64,000 nucleotides of DNA from Roseiarcus sp963749715 (GCA_963749715.1 CAVVNR010000012.1:124001-188000), one strand, 5' to 3'. Positions 17,879-27,024 are shown, numbered from the stretch's first letter. Notes: generated from the letters alone by a model not told the origin. Made by a program: numbers and translations.

Positions 17879-18445
17879 ATGTTCTACCGGCTGGCGTTCC
17901 CCTTCCTGTACCTGGTCTCCATCGCGGTCTGGATCGCGATGGCCCGTCGCGTGAAGGCGGTCGCCGAGCGCGAGAGCGCATTCTCGAGGCTATCGCATTA
18001 TTTGCCGCTGGCGATCGCCATCGTTCTCATCTCCGCGCCGCATGTCCCAATACCTCTGCTGAACGACCGCTTCCTGCCGTTGGCCTTATGGCCGGTTCAA
18101 CTGGGATTGGCGCTGACCTTCGCCGGCCTCGCCTTGGCCATCTGGGCGCGGATGCTGCTCGGGGGCAACTGGAGCTCGGACGTGACGCTCAAACGCGACC
18201 ATGAACTCATCGTCGGCGGGCCCTACGCGTTCGTCCGCCATCCGATCTACACCGGCATTCTCCTCGCTCTTTTCGGGACGGCGCTCGCGGTCGGAGAATG
18301 GCGCGCTCTCACGGGCGTCGTCCTTGCGGGCGCGGCGTTTTGGCTCAAGCTCAAGATCGAGGAGACGGTCATGCGCCGGCAGTTCGGCGAGACCTACGTC
18401 CGCTATGCCGAGCGCGTGCCGGCGCTGGTTCCGTTTCTCCTCTGA
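17879..18445 (+). CDS. Isoprenylcysteine carboxyl methyltransferase (ICMT)-family membrane protein
   Basis: A 188-residue inner-membrane protein with four or five hydrophobic helices and the family's C-terminal pattern: GGPYAFVRHPIYTGILLALF, then LKIEETVMRRQFGETYVRYA with the conserved E-E and Y residues that bind S-adenosylmethionine. Bacterial members methylate unknown targets or act on lipids. It follows the NifU-like gene by 27 bases and is convergent with lolD. No substrate can be assigned. Confidence 0.85.
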   Translation: MFYRLAFPFLYLVSIAVWIAMARRVKAVAERESAFSRLSHYLPLAIAIVLISAPHVPIPLLNDRFLPLALWPVQLGLALTFAGLALAIWARMLLGGNWSSDVTLKRDHELIVGGPYAFVRHPIYTGILLALFGTALAVGEWRALTGVVLAGAAFWLKLKIEETVMRRQFGETYVRYAERVPALVPFLL

Positions 18446-18482
18446 GCGCGCGCGCCCGACCGGCCCGATGGACCCTCGGCCC

Positions 18483-19178
18483 TTACTCCATCTCCCTCAC
18501 CTGCCCGTCGCGGATGGTGACGCGGCGGTCCATGCGGGCGGCGAGGTCCATGTTGTGGGTGGCGACGAGAGCCGCAAGGCCGCTCGCCCTGACCAGCGCC
18601 GTAAGCGTTGCAAAGACGTGGTCGGCGGTTTTCGGATCGAGATTTCCTGTCGGTTCGTCCGCCAGCAGCACCCGCGGACCATTGGCGACCGCGCGGGCTA
18701 TGGCGACGCGCTGTTGCTCGCCGCCCGACAGTTCCGCCGGCCGGTGGCTCTCGCGCTGGGCAAGACCGAGATAGGCGAGCAGTTCGCGCGCCCGCGCCGC
18801 GGCCTGGGCGCGAGGCAGGCCGGCGATCATCTGCGGCAAGACAAGGTTCTCGAGCGCCGAGAATTCCGGCAGCAAATGATGGAACTGATAGACGAAGCCG
18901 ATTTCGGTGCGCCTGAGCGCGGTCCGCTTGTCGTCGCTCATGGTTGAAGTCGCGGCGCCGCCGATCTTGACTTCGCCGGCGTCGGGCCGCTCGAGCAGGC
19001 CGGCGAGATGCAGAAGGGTCGACTTCCCAGCCCCGGACGGCGCGACCAGCGCGACCGATTGACCGGGTGAGAGCTCGAGGCTCGCGCCGTTCAGGACCTC
19101 CACTGTCGTTTCGCCCCGACCATATCGGCGCTCGACGCCCTCGAGGGTCAATGCGGCGACCCGCGCCTGACTATTCAT
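18483..19178 (-). CDS. lolD: Lipoprotein-releasing ABC transporter ATP-binding subunit
   Basis: A 231-residue cytoplasmic ATPase that powers release of outer-membrane lipoproteins from the inner membrane to LolA. Visible motifs are Walker A APSGAGKSTLL, Q-loop FVYQFHHLLPEFSALENL, signature LSGGEQQRVAIARA and Walker B VLLADEPTGNLD. It overlaps the permease gene by 8 bases. The FHHLLPEF segment near the Q-loop is typical of LolD rather than MacB or FtsE. Confidence 0.94.
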   Translation of the reverse strand: MNSQARVAALTLEGVERRYGRGETTVEVLNGASLELSPGQSVALVAPSGAGKSTLLHLAGLLERPDAGEVKIGGAATSTMSDDKRTALRRTEIGFVYQFHHLLPEFSALENLVLPQMIAGLPRAQAAARARELLAYLGLAQRESHRPAELSGGEQQRVAIARAVANGPRVLLADEPTGNLDPKTADHVFATLTALVRASGLAALVATHNMDLAARMDRRVTIRDGQVREME

Positions 19179-20469
19179 ACCGCAGGGCCTCGACCGGATC
19201 GAGCTTGGCCGCTCGCCAGGACGGATAGATCGTCGCCGCGAGCGACAGGATCAGCGCCATCGCGACGACCGCGACAACGTCGGTCGTTTCCACCCGGGAG
19301 GGCAATTGCGACAGGAAATAGAATTCGGAAGGAAAGAGATTGGCGCCGGTGATCCAGCTCAAGCCCTGTCGGATCGGCTCGACATTGTGCGCAACAAGGA
19401 GGCCAAGCGCGAGGCCGACTGCCGTGCCGACAAACCCGATCGTCGCGCCGGTGATGAGAAAGATGCGCATGATCGCGCCGCGGGTCGCGCCCATCGTGCG
19501 CAGAATTGCGATGGCGCGCGCCTTGTCCTGCACCAGCATGATGAGGCCGGAGATGATGTTGAGCGCCGCCACCAGCACGATCAGCGTCAGAATGGCGAAC
19601 ATCACGTTGCTCTCGACCGCGAGGACATCGAAAAAGCTGCGATTAAGCTGGCGCCAGTCGGTGTCGATCATCGGCCGCTGTTGCGCCGGCTCGATTCGGC
19701 GCCGCATCGCGTCCATGTCGTCGGGATCAGCGACATAGACTTCGATAACGCTGGCTTCGCCGTCCTGGTTGAAGAACGTTTGCGCTTCGGCAAGCGGCAT
19801 GAAGATGAAAGTGTTGTCGAACGTCGTCATGCCGATCTGGAAAATGGCCGCAACGGCGTAGGATTTCATGCGCGGCGTCACGCCGAACGGGGTCTCAGCG
19901 CCATGCGGCGCGATGATCGTCACTTTGTCGCCGACCCTGAGGCTCAGGTGATCGGCGAGCTTGGCGCCAATCGCCACGCCCCGCCCGGAATCAAAACCGT
20001 CGAGCGAGCCCTGGATCACGTGGCCCGCTACGCCTGGAAGGCGCTCGAGATCCTGGCCGCGAATGCCCCGCACCAGCGCGCCGGACGAGCCAAAGGGTGA
20101 ACTCGCGAACGCCTGACCCTCAACCAGCGGCAGCGCCAAAACGACGCCTGGAACTTTACTGACCCTTTCGGCGACCGCGTCGTAGTCGGTCAGCGGCCTT
20201 TCGACCCCTTGCAGGAACATGTGGCCGTTGAGGCCGATCATCTTGTCCATGAGATCATGACGGAAGCCGTTCATCACCGCCATGACGACGATCAGCGCCG
20301 CGACGCCGAGTACGATGCCGAGGAACGAGAAGCCGGCGATGACCGAGATCGAGCGTTGGGCGTTGCGGGCGCGCAGATAGCGAAAGGCGACCATCCACTC
20401 GAACGCCGAAAAGGCCCGTGGCGCCGGCGCGGTCTCCGGAGCAAGCGCCTCAATCGCAACGGTGGTCAC
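19171..20469 (-). CDS. Lipoprotein-releasing ABC transporter permease (LolC/LolE family)
   Basis: A 432-residue inner-membrane protein with an N-terminal helix after FEWMVAFRYLRARNAQRSIS, a large periplasmic MacB-like domain (about 70-280) and three C-terminal helices in an FtsX fold (LTLIVLVAALNIISGLIMLV; ARAIAILRTMGATRGAIMRI). A single LolC/E permease, as here, is usual in alphaproteobacteria. The start overlaps the stop of proS (ATGA-type), so proS, this gene and lolD form one operon. Confidence 0.93.
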   Translation of the reverse strand: MTTVAIEALAPETAPAPRAFSAFEWMVAFRYLRARNAQRSISVIAGFSFLGIVLGVAALIVVMAVMNGFRHDLMDKMIGLNGHMFLQGVERPLTDYDAVAERVSKVPGVVLALPLVEGQAFASSPFGSSGALVRGIRGQDLERLPGVAGHVIQGSLDGFDSGRGVAIGAKLADHLSLRVGDKVTIIAPHGAETPFGVTPRMKSYAVAAIFQIGMTTFDNTFIFMPLAEAQTFFNQDGEASVIEVYVADPDDMDAMRRRIEPAQQRPMIDTDWRQLNRSFFDVLAVESNVMFAILTLIVLVAALNIISGLIMLVQDKARAIAILRTMGATRGAIMRIFLITGATIGFVGTAVGLALGLLVAHNVEPIRQGLSWITGANLFPSEFYFLSQLPSRVETTDVVAVVAMALILSLAATIYPSWRAAKLDPVEALRYE

Positions 20470-21800
20470 GGCGAGGCGTTCCCGCCGAGCCGGGCGATGG
20501 CCGCCTCGACGCCCATCAGTTCGCGCTCGCCGCCGCGGCGTGTCTTAACCTCGACCTTGCCTTCGGCGAGGCCTTTCGGACCGACGATCGCTTGGTGCGG
20601 CGTCCCGACCAAATCCATGGCGGCGAATTTCGCTCCGGGGCGCTCGTCGCTGTCGTCGTACAGAACGTCGACCCCCGCCTTTTCGAGCGACGCATAGATG
20701 CGCTTGCTCGTGGCGTCGCAAGCGGCGTCGCCGACCTTCAGATTGATGAGTTCGACGCGGAACGGCGCGACCGCCTCCGGCCAGGTCGGGCCGTTGTCGT
20801 CGTGGTTGGCCTCGATCAACGCGGCCGCGAGCCGGGTCGGACCAATGCCATACGAGCCCATATGCACAAAATGCTCCTTGCCGTCCGGTCCACTGACGAC
20901 CGCCTTCATCGGAGCCGAATACTTGGTCCCAAAGTAGAAAATATGGCCGACCTCGATGCCCCGGGCGGAAATGCGCTCGGCGGGATCGAGTCGATCGAAC
21001 GCCGCGGAATCGTGCTTCTCCGAGGTGGCGGCGTAGAGCGAGGTCCACTTGTCGACCACGCTCTGCATCGTCTCGGCGCTGTCGAAATCGATGTCCTCGT
21101 GCGGGGTCTGAAACGAGAGATAGTCGCGGTGGCAGAAGACCTCGCTTTCGCCGGTCGAAGCGAGAATGAGGAACTCATGGCTGAGGTCGCCGCCGATCGG
21201 ACCGGATTCGGCGCGCATCGGAATGGCGGTGAGGCCTAGCCTTGCGAAAGTGCGCAGGTAAGCGGCGAACATCTTGTTGTAGGAATGGCGCGCGCCGGCC
21301 TGGTCGAGGTCGAACGAATAAGCGTCCTTCATCAGGAATTCCCGCGAGCGCATCACCCCGAAGCGGGGCCGGACTTCGTCGCGGAACTTCCACTGGATGT
21401 GATAGAGATTGAGCGGCAGGTCCTTGTAGGAACGTACCGACGCCCGGAAGATTTCGGTGATCATCTCCTCGTTGGTGGGCCCATACAGCATGTCGCGATC
21501 GTGCCGGTCGCGGACGCGCAGCATCTCCTTGCCGTAGTCGTCGTAGCGCCCGGATTCGCGCCAGAGATCGGCCGACTGGATCGTCGGCATCAGCACCTCG
21601 ATCGCGCCGGCGCGGTTCTGCTCCTCGCGCACGATCGCGCAGATCTTATGCAACACCCTGACGCCGAGCGGCAGCCAGGCGTAGCTGCCAGCCGCCTCCT
21701 GGCGGATCATGCCGGCGCGCAGCATCAGCCGATGCGAAACGATCTCCGCCTCCTTCGGCGTTTCCTTGAGGATCGGCAAAAAATAACGGGAAAGACGCAT
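20466..21800 (-). CDS. proS: Prolyl-tRNA synthetase, short form
   Basis: A 444-residue class II aminoacyl-tRNA synthetase that charges tRNA-Pro. Motif 2 is in FRDEVRPRFGVMRSREFLMK and motif 3 near GSYGIGPTRLAAALIE; the C-terminal anticodon-binding domain follows. The inserted editing domain of the E. coli type is absent, as in most alphaproteobacteria. The start at 21800 (MRLSRYFLPILKETPKEAE) matches the family; six extra upstream codons are open to 21818 but unlikely. It is first in an operon with the Lol genes. Confidence 0.96.
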   Translation of the reverse strand: MRLSRYFLPILKETPKEAEIVSHRLMLRAGMIRQEAAGSYAWLPLGVRVLHKICAIVREEQNRAGAIEVLMPTIQSADLWRESGRYDDYGKEMLRVRDRHDRDMLYGPTNEEMITEIFRASVRSYKDLPLNLYHIQWKFRDEVRPRFGVMRSREFLMKDAYSFDLDQAGARHSYNKMFAAYLRTFARLGLTAIPMRAESGPIGGDLSHEFLILASTGESEVFCHRDYLSFQTPHEDIDFDSAETMQSVVDKWTSLYAATSEKHDSAAFDRLDPAERISARGIEVGHIFYFGTKYSAPMKAVVSGPDGKEHFVHMGSYGIGPTRLAAALIEANHDDNGPTWPEAVAPFRVELINLKVGDAACDATSKRIYASLEKAGVDVLYDDSDERPGAKFAAMDLVGTPHQAIVGPKGLAEGKVEVKTRRGGERELMGVEAAIARLGGNASP

Positions 21801-21942
21801 CGGCTCGCTCAACAGCATCGAATCAGGCGCCGCGGCAACACCCGAGGCCGGGCCTTATGGCCTCATGCCTGTGAAAAGGGCAAGCAACAGCCAGTCGAAG
21901 GACGCGCCACGCTTCGCCAGCGCCCGCAGGCGAGCCGACCCT

Positions 21943-22368
21943 TCAGCGCACGAGCCGACCCAGGAACTCAAAGTCGACCAAGCCGGCGTGCTGCTTGGCC
22001 ACCTGGCCCTTTTCGAAAGCGATGAGCGTCGGAATGCCGCGGACGCCGAAGCGCGCTGCGATCGCCGGCTCGTCGTCGACGTTGACCTTGGCGAAGCGGG
22101 CGCGCGGTTCGAGCTCTTTGGCGGCGCGATCGAAGACCGGCGCCATCGCCCGGCACGGGCCGCACCAAGGCGCCCAGAAGTCGACGATCAGCGGCATGTC
22201 TTTGCGTTCGACATGCTTGTCGAACGTCTTCGACGTCAGCGCGATCGGGTCGCCGGTAAACAGTTTCGCCTTGCAGGCGCCGCAGCTGGCCTCAGAGGCG
22301 GGACGGTCGGCCGGGAGGCGGTTGACCGCGGAGCAGTGGGGGCAAACAGTGTGGAGCGAATTGGTCAT
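21943..22368 (-). CDS. trxC: Thioredoxin 2
   Basis: A 141-residue cytoplasmic thioredoxin with an N-terminal zinc finger made of two CxxC pairs (VCPHCSA and SCGACKAK) and the active site FWAPWCGPCRAMAP. The cis-proline segment GIPTLIAFEKGQ is present. TrxC reduces protein disulfides, often under oxidative stress. The ATG at 22368 is used; an upstream extension to 22425 does not match the family. Confidence 0.94.
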   Translation of the reverse strand: MTNSLHTVCPHCSAVNRLPADRPASEASCGACKAKLFTGDPIALTSKTFDKHVERKDMPLIVDFWAPWCGPCRAMAPVFDRAAKELEPRARFAKVNVDDEPAIAARFGVRGIPTLIAFEKGQVAKQHAGLVDFEFLGRLVR

Positions 22369-22480
22369 GGCTGCGCTCTCGAAGGCGGGTTGGAGGTTAT
22401 CTGGCGATGAAGGGCAAGGTTTCAAGCGTTCAAATCCCGTGGCGGCGGCGCTTGATCACGAACTCGTGATCGGCAGTTCA

Positions 22481-22508
22481 GTAACCTCCTTCAGCAGGGC
22501 GACGTACA
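22481..22508 (+). promoter_or_regulatory. Putative ECF-sigma promoter of the DUF2282 gene
   Basis: GTAACC (22481-22486) and CGTACA (22503-22508) are separated by 16 bases. A GTAACC -35 element with a CG-type -10 element at this spacing is the pattern of ECF sigma factors of the SigF type, which drive heavy-metal-responsive DUF2282 operons in Caulobacter. It lies about 90 bases upstream of the DUF2282 start codon. The match is by eye only. Confidence 0.55.
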
Positions 22509-22598
22509 ACCCGCTGCAGGGCCAAGAAGGCCCCGCCCAATGGCGAGGCTGCCGCCACGCCCAATCCTAACGTATTGTTTAGACGGAGGATTTCTCTC

Positions 22599-22880
22599 AT
22601 GAACGCCAGAACCGCAATCACCGCCGCCGCGCTCGCCGCCTCGCTCGCCGGCGCCCTCGCCACCGCGGCCAGGGCCGGCCCCGCCCCGGCGCAGCCCGGC
22701 GCAGACAAGTGCTACGGGATCGCGCTCGCCGGCAAGAACGACTGCGCCGCCGGCGCCGGCACCACCTGCGCCGGCACCTCGACCGTCGACTACGATCCGC
22801 ACCACTGGAAGTATGTCGCCAAGGGCGCCTGCGAAGGCATGAAGACGCCGAACGGGCACGGCATGCTGACGCCCATGTAA
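22599..22880 (+). CDS. DUF2282 protein, bufferin-type (BufA1) precursor
   Basis: A 93-residue exported protein: signal peptide (about 1-26, ending ATAARA) and a small core with the four conserved cysteines in KCYGIALAGKNDCAAG, TTCAGTST and KGACEGM. DUF2282 proteins are precursors of bufferins, ribosomally made peptides whose cysteines are modified to thiooxazoles by a DUF692 enzyme with a DUF2063 partner, and which bind copper in the periplasm. Neither partner gene is next to it or elsewhere in the window, so it is an orphan here. GGAGGA is 8 bases before the ATG and a strong terminator follows. Confidence 0.88.
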   Translation: MNARTAITAAALAASLAGALATAARAGPAPAQPGADKCYGIALAGKNDCAAGAGTTCAGTSTVDYDPHHWKYVAKGACEGMKTPNGHGMLTPM

Positions 22881-22909
22881 GGTTTCGCGCATCTTGTTTT
22901 TGGCTTTGC

Positions 22910-22939
22910 GGCCCCGCTGAAGCACGGCGGGGCCGTTTT
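22910..22939 (+). terminator. Rho-independent terminator of the DUF2282 gene
   Basis: GGCCCCGC (22910-22917) and GCGGGGCC (22927-22934) form a perfect 8-bp stem with a 9-base loop, followed by GTTTT. It is 30 bases after the stop codon and indicates a single-gene transcript. Confidence 0.85.
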
Positions 22940-23019
22940 CGTCCGCGCTCCCCCTCTCGGCGCGCCCTTCGGAAGGGAGCCTGGCCAATTGGACGAAACC
23001 CGATGACAGAGCAGACGGA

Positions 23020-23125
23020 AGCGCTTTCAAAGCTACGGGAGGGAAGATCCAAATCATAGGAAGAAAAATCCAAACTCTTCCCTTCCGCGTATCGAGGCTA
23101 TTCAACGGATTGCGGGCGAATCCAC
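23020..23125 (-). repeat. Possible degraded copy 3 of the CGCAACCC-family element
   Basis: Read on the minus strand, CGCAATCCGTTGAATAGCCT followed by CGATACGCGGAAGGGAA resembles the start of the elements at 17043 and 50556, and a GGATTTTTCTTCC block takes the place of the T-run. The match is partial and could be chance. Confidence 0.4.
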
Positions 23126-23376
23126 TGAGCGCGCGGCCCGCAAAGCGCGCCTGCCGCTCGCCTTCAGGATTCAGCGCTTGCCCGGCGCTCATGCCTGCCC
23201 TCGCTTCCGGCCACGCCCGCGGCCTTTTTTGATAATGAAGAACATCGATAACATGGATCGTGAAAATCGGAAACACAAATCTCGCCAGGTCAGCCCGCCA
23301 GCTGGCATAACGCACGGATAATAAAAACAAATATCGCCGGTCGCCAAAAGGGGCAGGACCGGATCAGTTCCACCGA

Positions 23377-23427
23377 GTCATGGCCGGGCTTGCCCAGGCC
23401 ATCCCCGTGATTTGGCGTGGCCATGAC
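23377..23427. repeat. Inverted repeat in the gap before the acyl-CoA synthetase gene
   Basis: GTCATGGCC at 23377-23385 and GGCCATGAC at 23419-23427 are inverted copies 33 bases apart, in a context (GGGCTTGCCCAGGCCATC) typical of REP-like elements of Bradyrhizobium relatives. It lies downstream of both flanking genes. No gene is seen in 22940-23490 apart from this element and the possible repeat at 23020-23125. Confidence 0.55.
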
Positions 23428-23490
23428 GACAAGGCTCAAGGCGCAATCGCCCAGAACGCCGGACCAAAAGGCAATGCTGGAAGCGTGGAG

Positions 23491-25206
23491 CTAGGCCTCC
23501 GGAAAATCCTCAATCCTGAACTCCCGATCCGCCCGCTCGCCGCGGTCAGCGAGCGCGCTCTCGCGCATGCGCAGTTCCACCCGGCGGATCTTGCCCGAGA
23601 TGGTCTTCGGCAGTTCAAAAAACTCGATGCGCCGCACAAGCTTGTAGGCGGAAAGGCGGCCTCGCATATGCCTGAAGATCGCCGCCGCCGTTGCGCGATC
23701 CGGCGCATGGCCTTGGGCGAGCGCGATATAGCCCTTGGCGATCGTGTGGCGCATCGGGTCCGGCGCGGGCACGACCGCGGCTTCGGCGACCGACGCATGT
23801 TCGATCAGCACGCTTTCCAGCTCGAACGGGCTCAGGCGATAGTCGCTGGACTTGAACACGTCGTCGGCGCGGCCGATGAACGTGATGTAGCCATCGGCGT
23901 CGCGCGAGGCGACGTCGCCGGTGCGGTAGCATCCGCCCTCGATGGGCGCGAGTTCGCCACGCTCGCTCTGATATCCGGACATGAGGCCCGCGGAGCGCGG
24001 GCGCAAAGGAAGCGCGATCTCGCCCGTGTCGCTCTCGAGCCCCTCGGCGTCGAGGAGCGCGATGCGATAGCCGGGCAAGGGCCGCCCCATCGATCCGGGG
24101 ACGACGCGCTGTCCGGGCGAATTGCCGATCATCATTGTCGTCTCGGTCTGCCCGTAGGAATCGCGTAAGCTGAGGCCCCAGGCGCGCATCACCTGGTCGA
24201 TGATCTCCGGATTGACCGGCTCGCCGGCCGCGTTGACCTCCCGCAGAACAACTTTCCATTGTCTGAGGTCGTGCTGGATCAGCATCCGCCAGACCGTCGG
24301 GGGCGCGCAAAACGTCGTCACCTCATGCTCGATCAGCGCGTCGAGCGTCGCACGCGGATCGAAGCGCCCGGCGAACGCGATCACTGTCGCGCCGGCGTTC
24401 CAGGGCGCAAAGACGCTCGACCATGCGTGCTTCGCCCAGCCGGGCGAGGAAATGTTGAGATGCGCGTCGCCCGGCTTGAGGCCGAGCCCATACATCGTCG
24501 AGAGATGCCCGATCGGATAGCTCGCATGGCTATGCACGACCAGCTTGGCGCGCGCGGTCGTGCCTGAGGTGAAATAGAGGAGCATCGGATCGTCGGCCCT
24601 GGTCGCGCCGTCCGGCTCGAAGCGATCCGCGCCGGCGAGCAGCGCCTCGTAGGATCGCCAGCCGTGCGGCGCTTCGCCGACCGCGACCCGCGCGACGTTT
24701 TCGGCGAGGCCGGCGAATTTCTCGGCCTCGGCGCCATGCGCGACCAGATATTTCGCTTTGCCCCGATCGAGCCGGTCGGCGATGTCGGCTTGGCCGAGGG
24801 CCGGCATCGCCGGGATCAGCACGAGGCCGAGCTTCATCGCAGCCAGCATCGTCGCCCACAGTTCGGGGCCGACGCCCAGCATCATCAAGAGCCGGTCGCC
24901 GCGCTTCGCGCCGAGCGTGCGCAATCCGTTGGCGAGCCGCGACGACTCATGGGCGAGATCGGCGAAGCTTCGGCTCTCCAGGCGATCGCCGATGACTTTC
25001 AGCGCGGTCTTGCGGCCATGTTCACCGGCCGCGAGCTCGGCGTCGAACCAGTCGAGCGCCCAGTTGAACCGCTCCGGTCGCGGCCAGACGAACGTCGCCT
25101 TCGCGCCGTGATAGTCGTCGCGAAAATGAAGCAGGAGGTCGCGCGCCTCGCGGAAGGTGGACGGCCTGGCGGAATCGACGGGCGTTGAGAAGGGGGCGAG
25201 AGACAT
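23491..25206 (-). CDS. AMP-dependent acyl-CoA synthetase/ligase
   Basis: A 571-residue ANL-superfamily enzyme that activates a carboxylic acid with ATP and joins it to CoA. The phosphate-binding loop is LYFTSGTTARAKLVVHSH (the usual Gly-x-Pro after TSGTT is replaced by Ala-Arg-Ala), the adenine site is SYGQTETTM, and the hinge is GRADDVFKSSDYRLSPFELE. The catalytic lysine is in TISGKIRRVEL. The substrate is probably a medium or short fatty acid or a related acid; this cannot be fixed from sequence. It stands alone, with a GST gene upstream on the same strand. Confidence 0.9.
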   Translation of the reverse strand: MSLAPFSTPVDSARPSTFREARDLLLHFRDDYHGAKATFVWPRPERFNWALDWFDAELAAGEHGRKTALKVIGDRLESRSFADLAHESSRLANGLRTLGAKRGDRLLMMLGVGPELWATMLAAMKLGLVLIPAMPALGQADIADRLDRGKAKYLVAHGAEAEKFAGLAENVARVAVGEAPHGWRSYEALLAGADRFEPDGATRADDPMLLYFTSGTTARAKLVVHSHASYPIGHLSTMYGLGLKPGDAHLNISSPGWAKHAWSSVFAPWNAGATVIAFAGRFDPRATLDALIEHEVTTFCAPPTVWRMLIQHDLRQWKVVLREVNAAGEPVNPEIIDQVMRAWGLSLRDSYGQTETTMMIGNSPGQRVVPGSMGRPLPGYRIALLDAEGLESDTGEIALPLRPRSAGLMSGYQSERGELAPIEGGCYRTGDVASRDADGYITFIGRADDVFKSSDYRLSPFELESVLIEHASVAEAAVVPAPDPMRHTIAKGYIALAQGHAPDRATAAAIFRHMRGRLSAYKLVRRIEFFELPKTISGKIRRVELRMRESALADRGERADREFRIEDFPEA

Positions 25207-25293
25207 ATGTGGATTGTGACTCCGCTTGAAGGAACCGGCAACGGCGCCGCAGGCGCGGCGCGGAAAGGCGTGAATTTCTCCGCCCTCTCGGGT

Positions 25294-25962
25294 TCAGCCG
25301 GCGCCTGGCCGGATTGGCGGCAGTTCGGGCGCGTTGAGCCCCACGAACGGGTCCCGCCAGGCCGGGATATCCATCAGCCGCGCGTGCCACGCTGCGACGC
25401 GCGGAAATTCCGCGAGCGGCAGGCCGGCGAGGTCCGCGAACGGCAAGACGCAGGCGATGCGGAAATCGGCATAGGTGACGTGATGGCCGACGAGCCAGTC
25501 GGCGGCGCCCAAATGCTGCTCCAGAATGGCCGCCGAGGACCTGAATTCGTTCAGTCCCGATTCCACCTGATCGTGCATCACCGGGCCGATGCCATAGCGT
25601 TGCTTGGTCACGCGCTCGAAATGGACCCGGTCGCAGGCCCTGACGAAATTCCAATAGCCCCAGCTTATCCAGCGGACGACGTCAGGCAGGGATTCGCCCA
25701 TTGGCCAGAAGTCTGAATTGGCCAGTTGCGAAAGCCGGCATGCGATCGCATCCGTCTCCCAGAGCGTCTTCTCCCCCTCGACCAGTATGGGGACGCTGAG
25801 GTTCGGATTGAGCTTCAGGAACTTCTCTCTCTGCCCGGGCGAGAAGGGAGACGCAAATTCAAAATCGACCGGCGAATTCAAATAGCGCGCCGCGGCGACC
25901 GCGAGACGCGGGTTCAAGTTGCGGCTGAAATAGAGCTTCGGTTTACTCACCAAGAGGATCAT
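25294..25962 (-). CDS. Glutathione S-transferase family protein
   Basis: A 222-residue GST-fold protein: thioredoxin-like half with PKLYFSRNLNPRLAVAAARY and the cis-Pro segment NPNLSVPILVEGEKTLWETD, then a helical half with GHHVTYADFRIACVLPF. In this group an Asn or Ser at the start of the first helix replaces tyrosine as the glutathione ligand. The ATG at 25962 overlaps the stop of the upstream SEC-C gene (ATGA), so the two are translated together. The substrate is unknown. Confidence 0.87.
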   Translation of the reverse strand: MILLVSKPKLYFSRNLNPRLAVAAARYLNSPVDFEFASPFSPGQREKFLKLNPNLSVPILVEGEKTLWETDAIACRLSQLANSDFWPMGESLPDVVRWISWGYWNFVRACDRVHFERVTKQRYGIGPVMHDQVESGLNEFRSSAAILEQHLGAADWLVGHHVTYADFRIACVLPFADLAGLPLAEFPRVAAWHARLMDIPAWRDPFVGLNAPELPPIRPGAG

Positions 25963-26513
25963 GCGTCTTTGCGCGCCGCCCGCCAACTCAAAAGCCAATC
26001 ACAACCGGTTTCGACCCAAAGCACGCGTTCAAGATCGGCCTTATGAACGGGCAGAAAGGGCGAGAAAGCAGCCGTAGCCGCGATGGGCAAAAATCTGCAC
26101 AGCTGCGGAATTTGGGAAGGCGCCTTGACGTTGCGGCTGACCGCGACGAAGGGCGGACGATTCTCGTCGCTGACGTCGAAAGGCATCTCCGTGTTTACGT
26201 CGATGAAGATCATACGTTCGTCGGCGCCGGGCTTGCCCAGCGCGCCGTTCAGATGTCGCACCATATGCGAGATTGGGTTGGGCGACGTCGTCCCATCCGC
26301 CGCAGTGCGACCGAGCAGTCCGACCGCGGCGCGCATCTTGGCCTCGATCCAGTATTTCTTACCGGTCGCTTTGGAGACCGCCGCGAACTCGCAATGTTTG
26401 GCGTTCGGGTTGGTCTCGTCCTCGAGTGGAGGCGCTTGGCCGAGCCGTCCGTGGCAGCGCTTGAACTTCTTGCCGCGCCCACATAGGCACGGCTGATTGC
26501 CGCCGATCTTCAC
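25959..26513 (-). CDS. SEC-C zinc-motif protein
   Basis: A 184-residue protein that begins with a SEC-C zinc-binding motif (GGNQPCLCGRGKKFKRCHGR, residues about 4-23) joined to an unassigned alpha/beta region of about 150 residues (ERMIFIDVNTEMPFDVSDEN, then a hydrophobic stretch). The GTG at 26513 has GAGGGGG 5 bases upstream; the frame is open to 26561. SEC-C motifs mediate contacts with SecB or ribosomes or act as generic zinc hooks, so the role is open. The overlap with the GST start suggests a functional link. Confidence 0.7.
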   Translation of the reverse strand: MKIGGNQPCLCGRGKKFKRCHGRLGQAPPLEDETNPNAKHCEFAAVSKATGKKYWIEAKMRAAVGLLGRTAADGTTSPNPISHMVRHLNGALGKPGADERMIFIDVNTEMPFDVSDENRPPFVAVSRNVKAPSQIPQLCRFLPIAATAAFSPFLPVHKADLERVLWVETGCDWLLSWRAARKDA

Positions 26514-26641
26514 GGCAACCCCCTCGAGGAAGGAGATGGCGACCGCCGAGTTAGATTTCAACGGACTGCCAAAAGGTTCAGTGCTGGCAGGTTCCTAGGA
26601 CACGAAGCGAAAGCGGATTTTCCGAACGTCCGCAGCGGGCG

Positions 26642-26741
26642 GTGAAGTCTATTTCGCGCTCGCAATGGAACGGCGGCTTCGGCGCGGACTCCGGTCCTTC
26701 CCGAGGCGAGCCCTCTATGCTCCGCCCTTTTGAGACGGTCG
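26642..26741 (+). repeat. Dispersed repeat pair, copy A
   Basis: GTGAAGTCTATTTCGCGCTC, CGGTCCTTCCCGAGGCGA and TCCGCCCTTTTGAGACGGTC occur in the same order and spacing as at 28887-28988. Between these blocks the copies differ. The surrounding gap 26514-27024 has no gene I can support. Confidence 0.75.
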
Positions 26742-27024
26742 CGACAGCCTCGCCACCACAACCATATGCGATACGAGAGCCTCAACAGGCTCACTCCGGC
26801 GTACGTCTACTTCGGACGGGCCGAGACCATCCTCTCGAACGCGAAAGGATCAAACGCCAGACCATCGCCAATCGTCGCTTGCAGCATCAACTGCGTGCGG
26901 CATAATCTGAAACCACACATGATCCAGAGTCCTCCCTTCCGGAGGCCAGCAAACTGCCTCAAATCATCTGACGACGGGCAATCGTTCGATTTTGATCAAT
27001 ATATGCAGCCAAAGGAATGCGTCG

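Noticed and set aside
26985..27000. Possible FNR/FixK box before the GST at 27025
   Set aside because: TTTTGATCAATAT has the two half sites directly abutting, without the required 4-base spacer.
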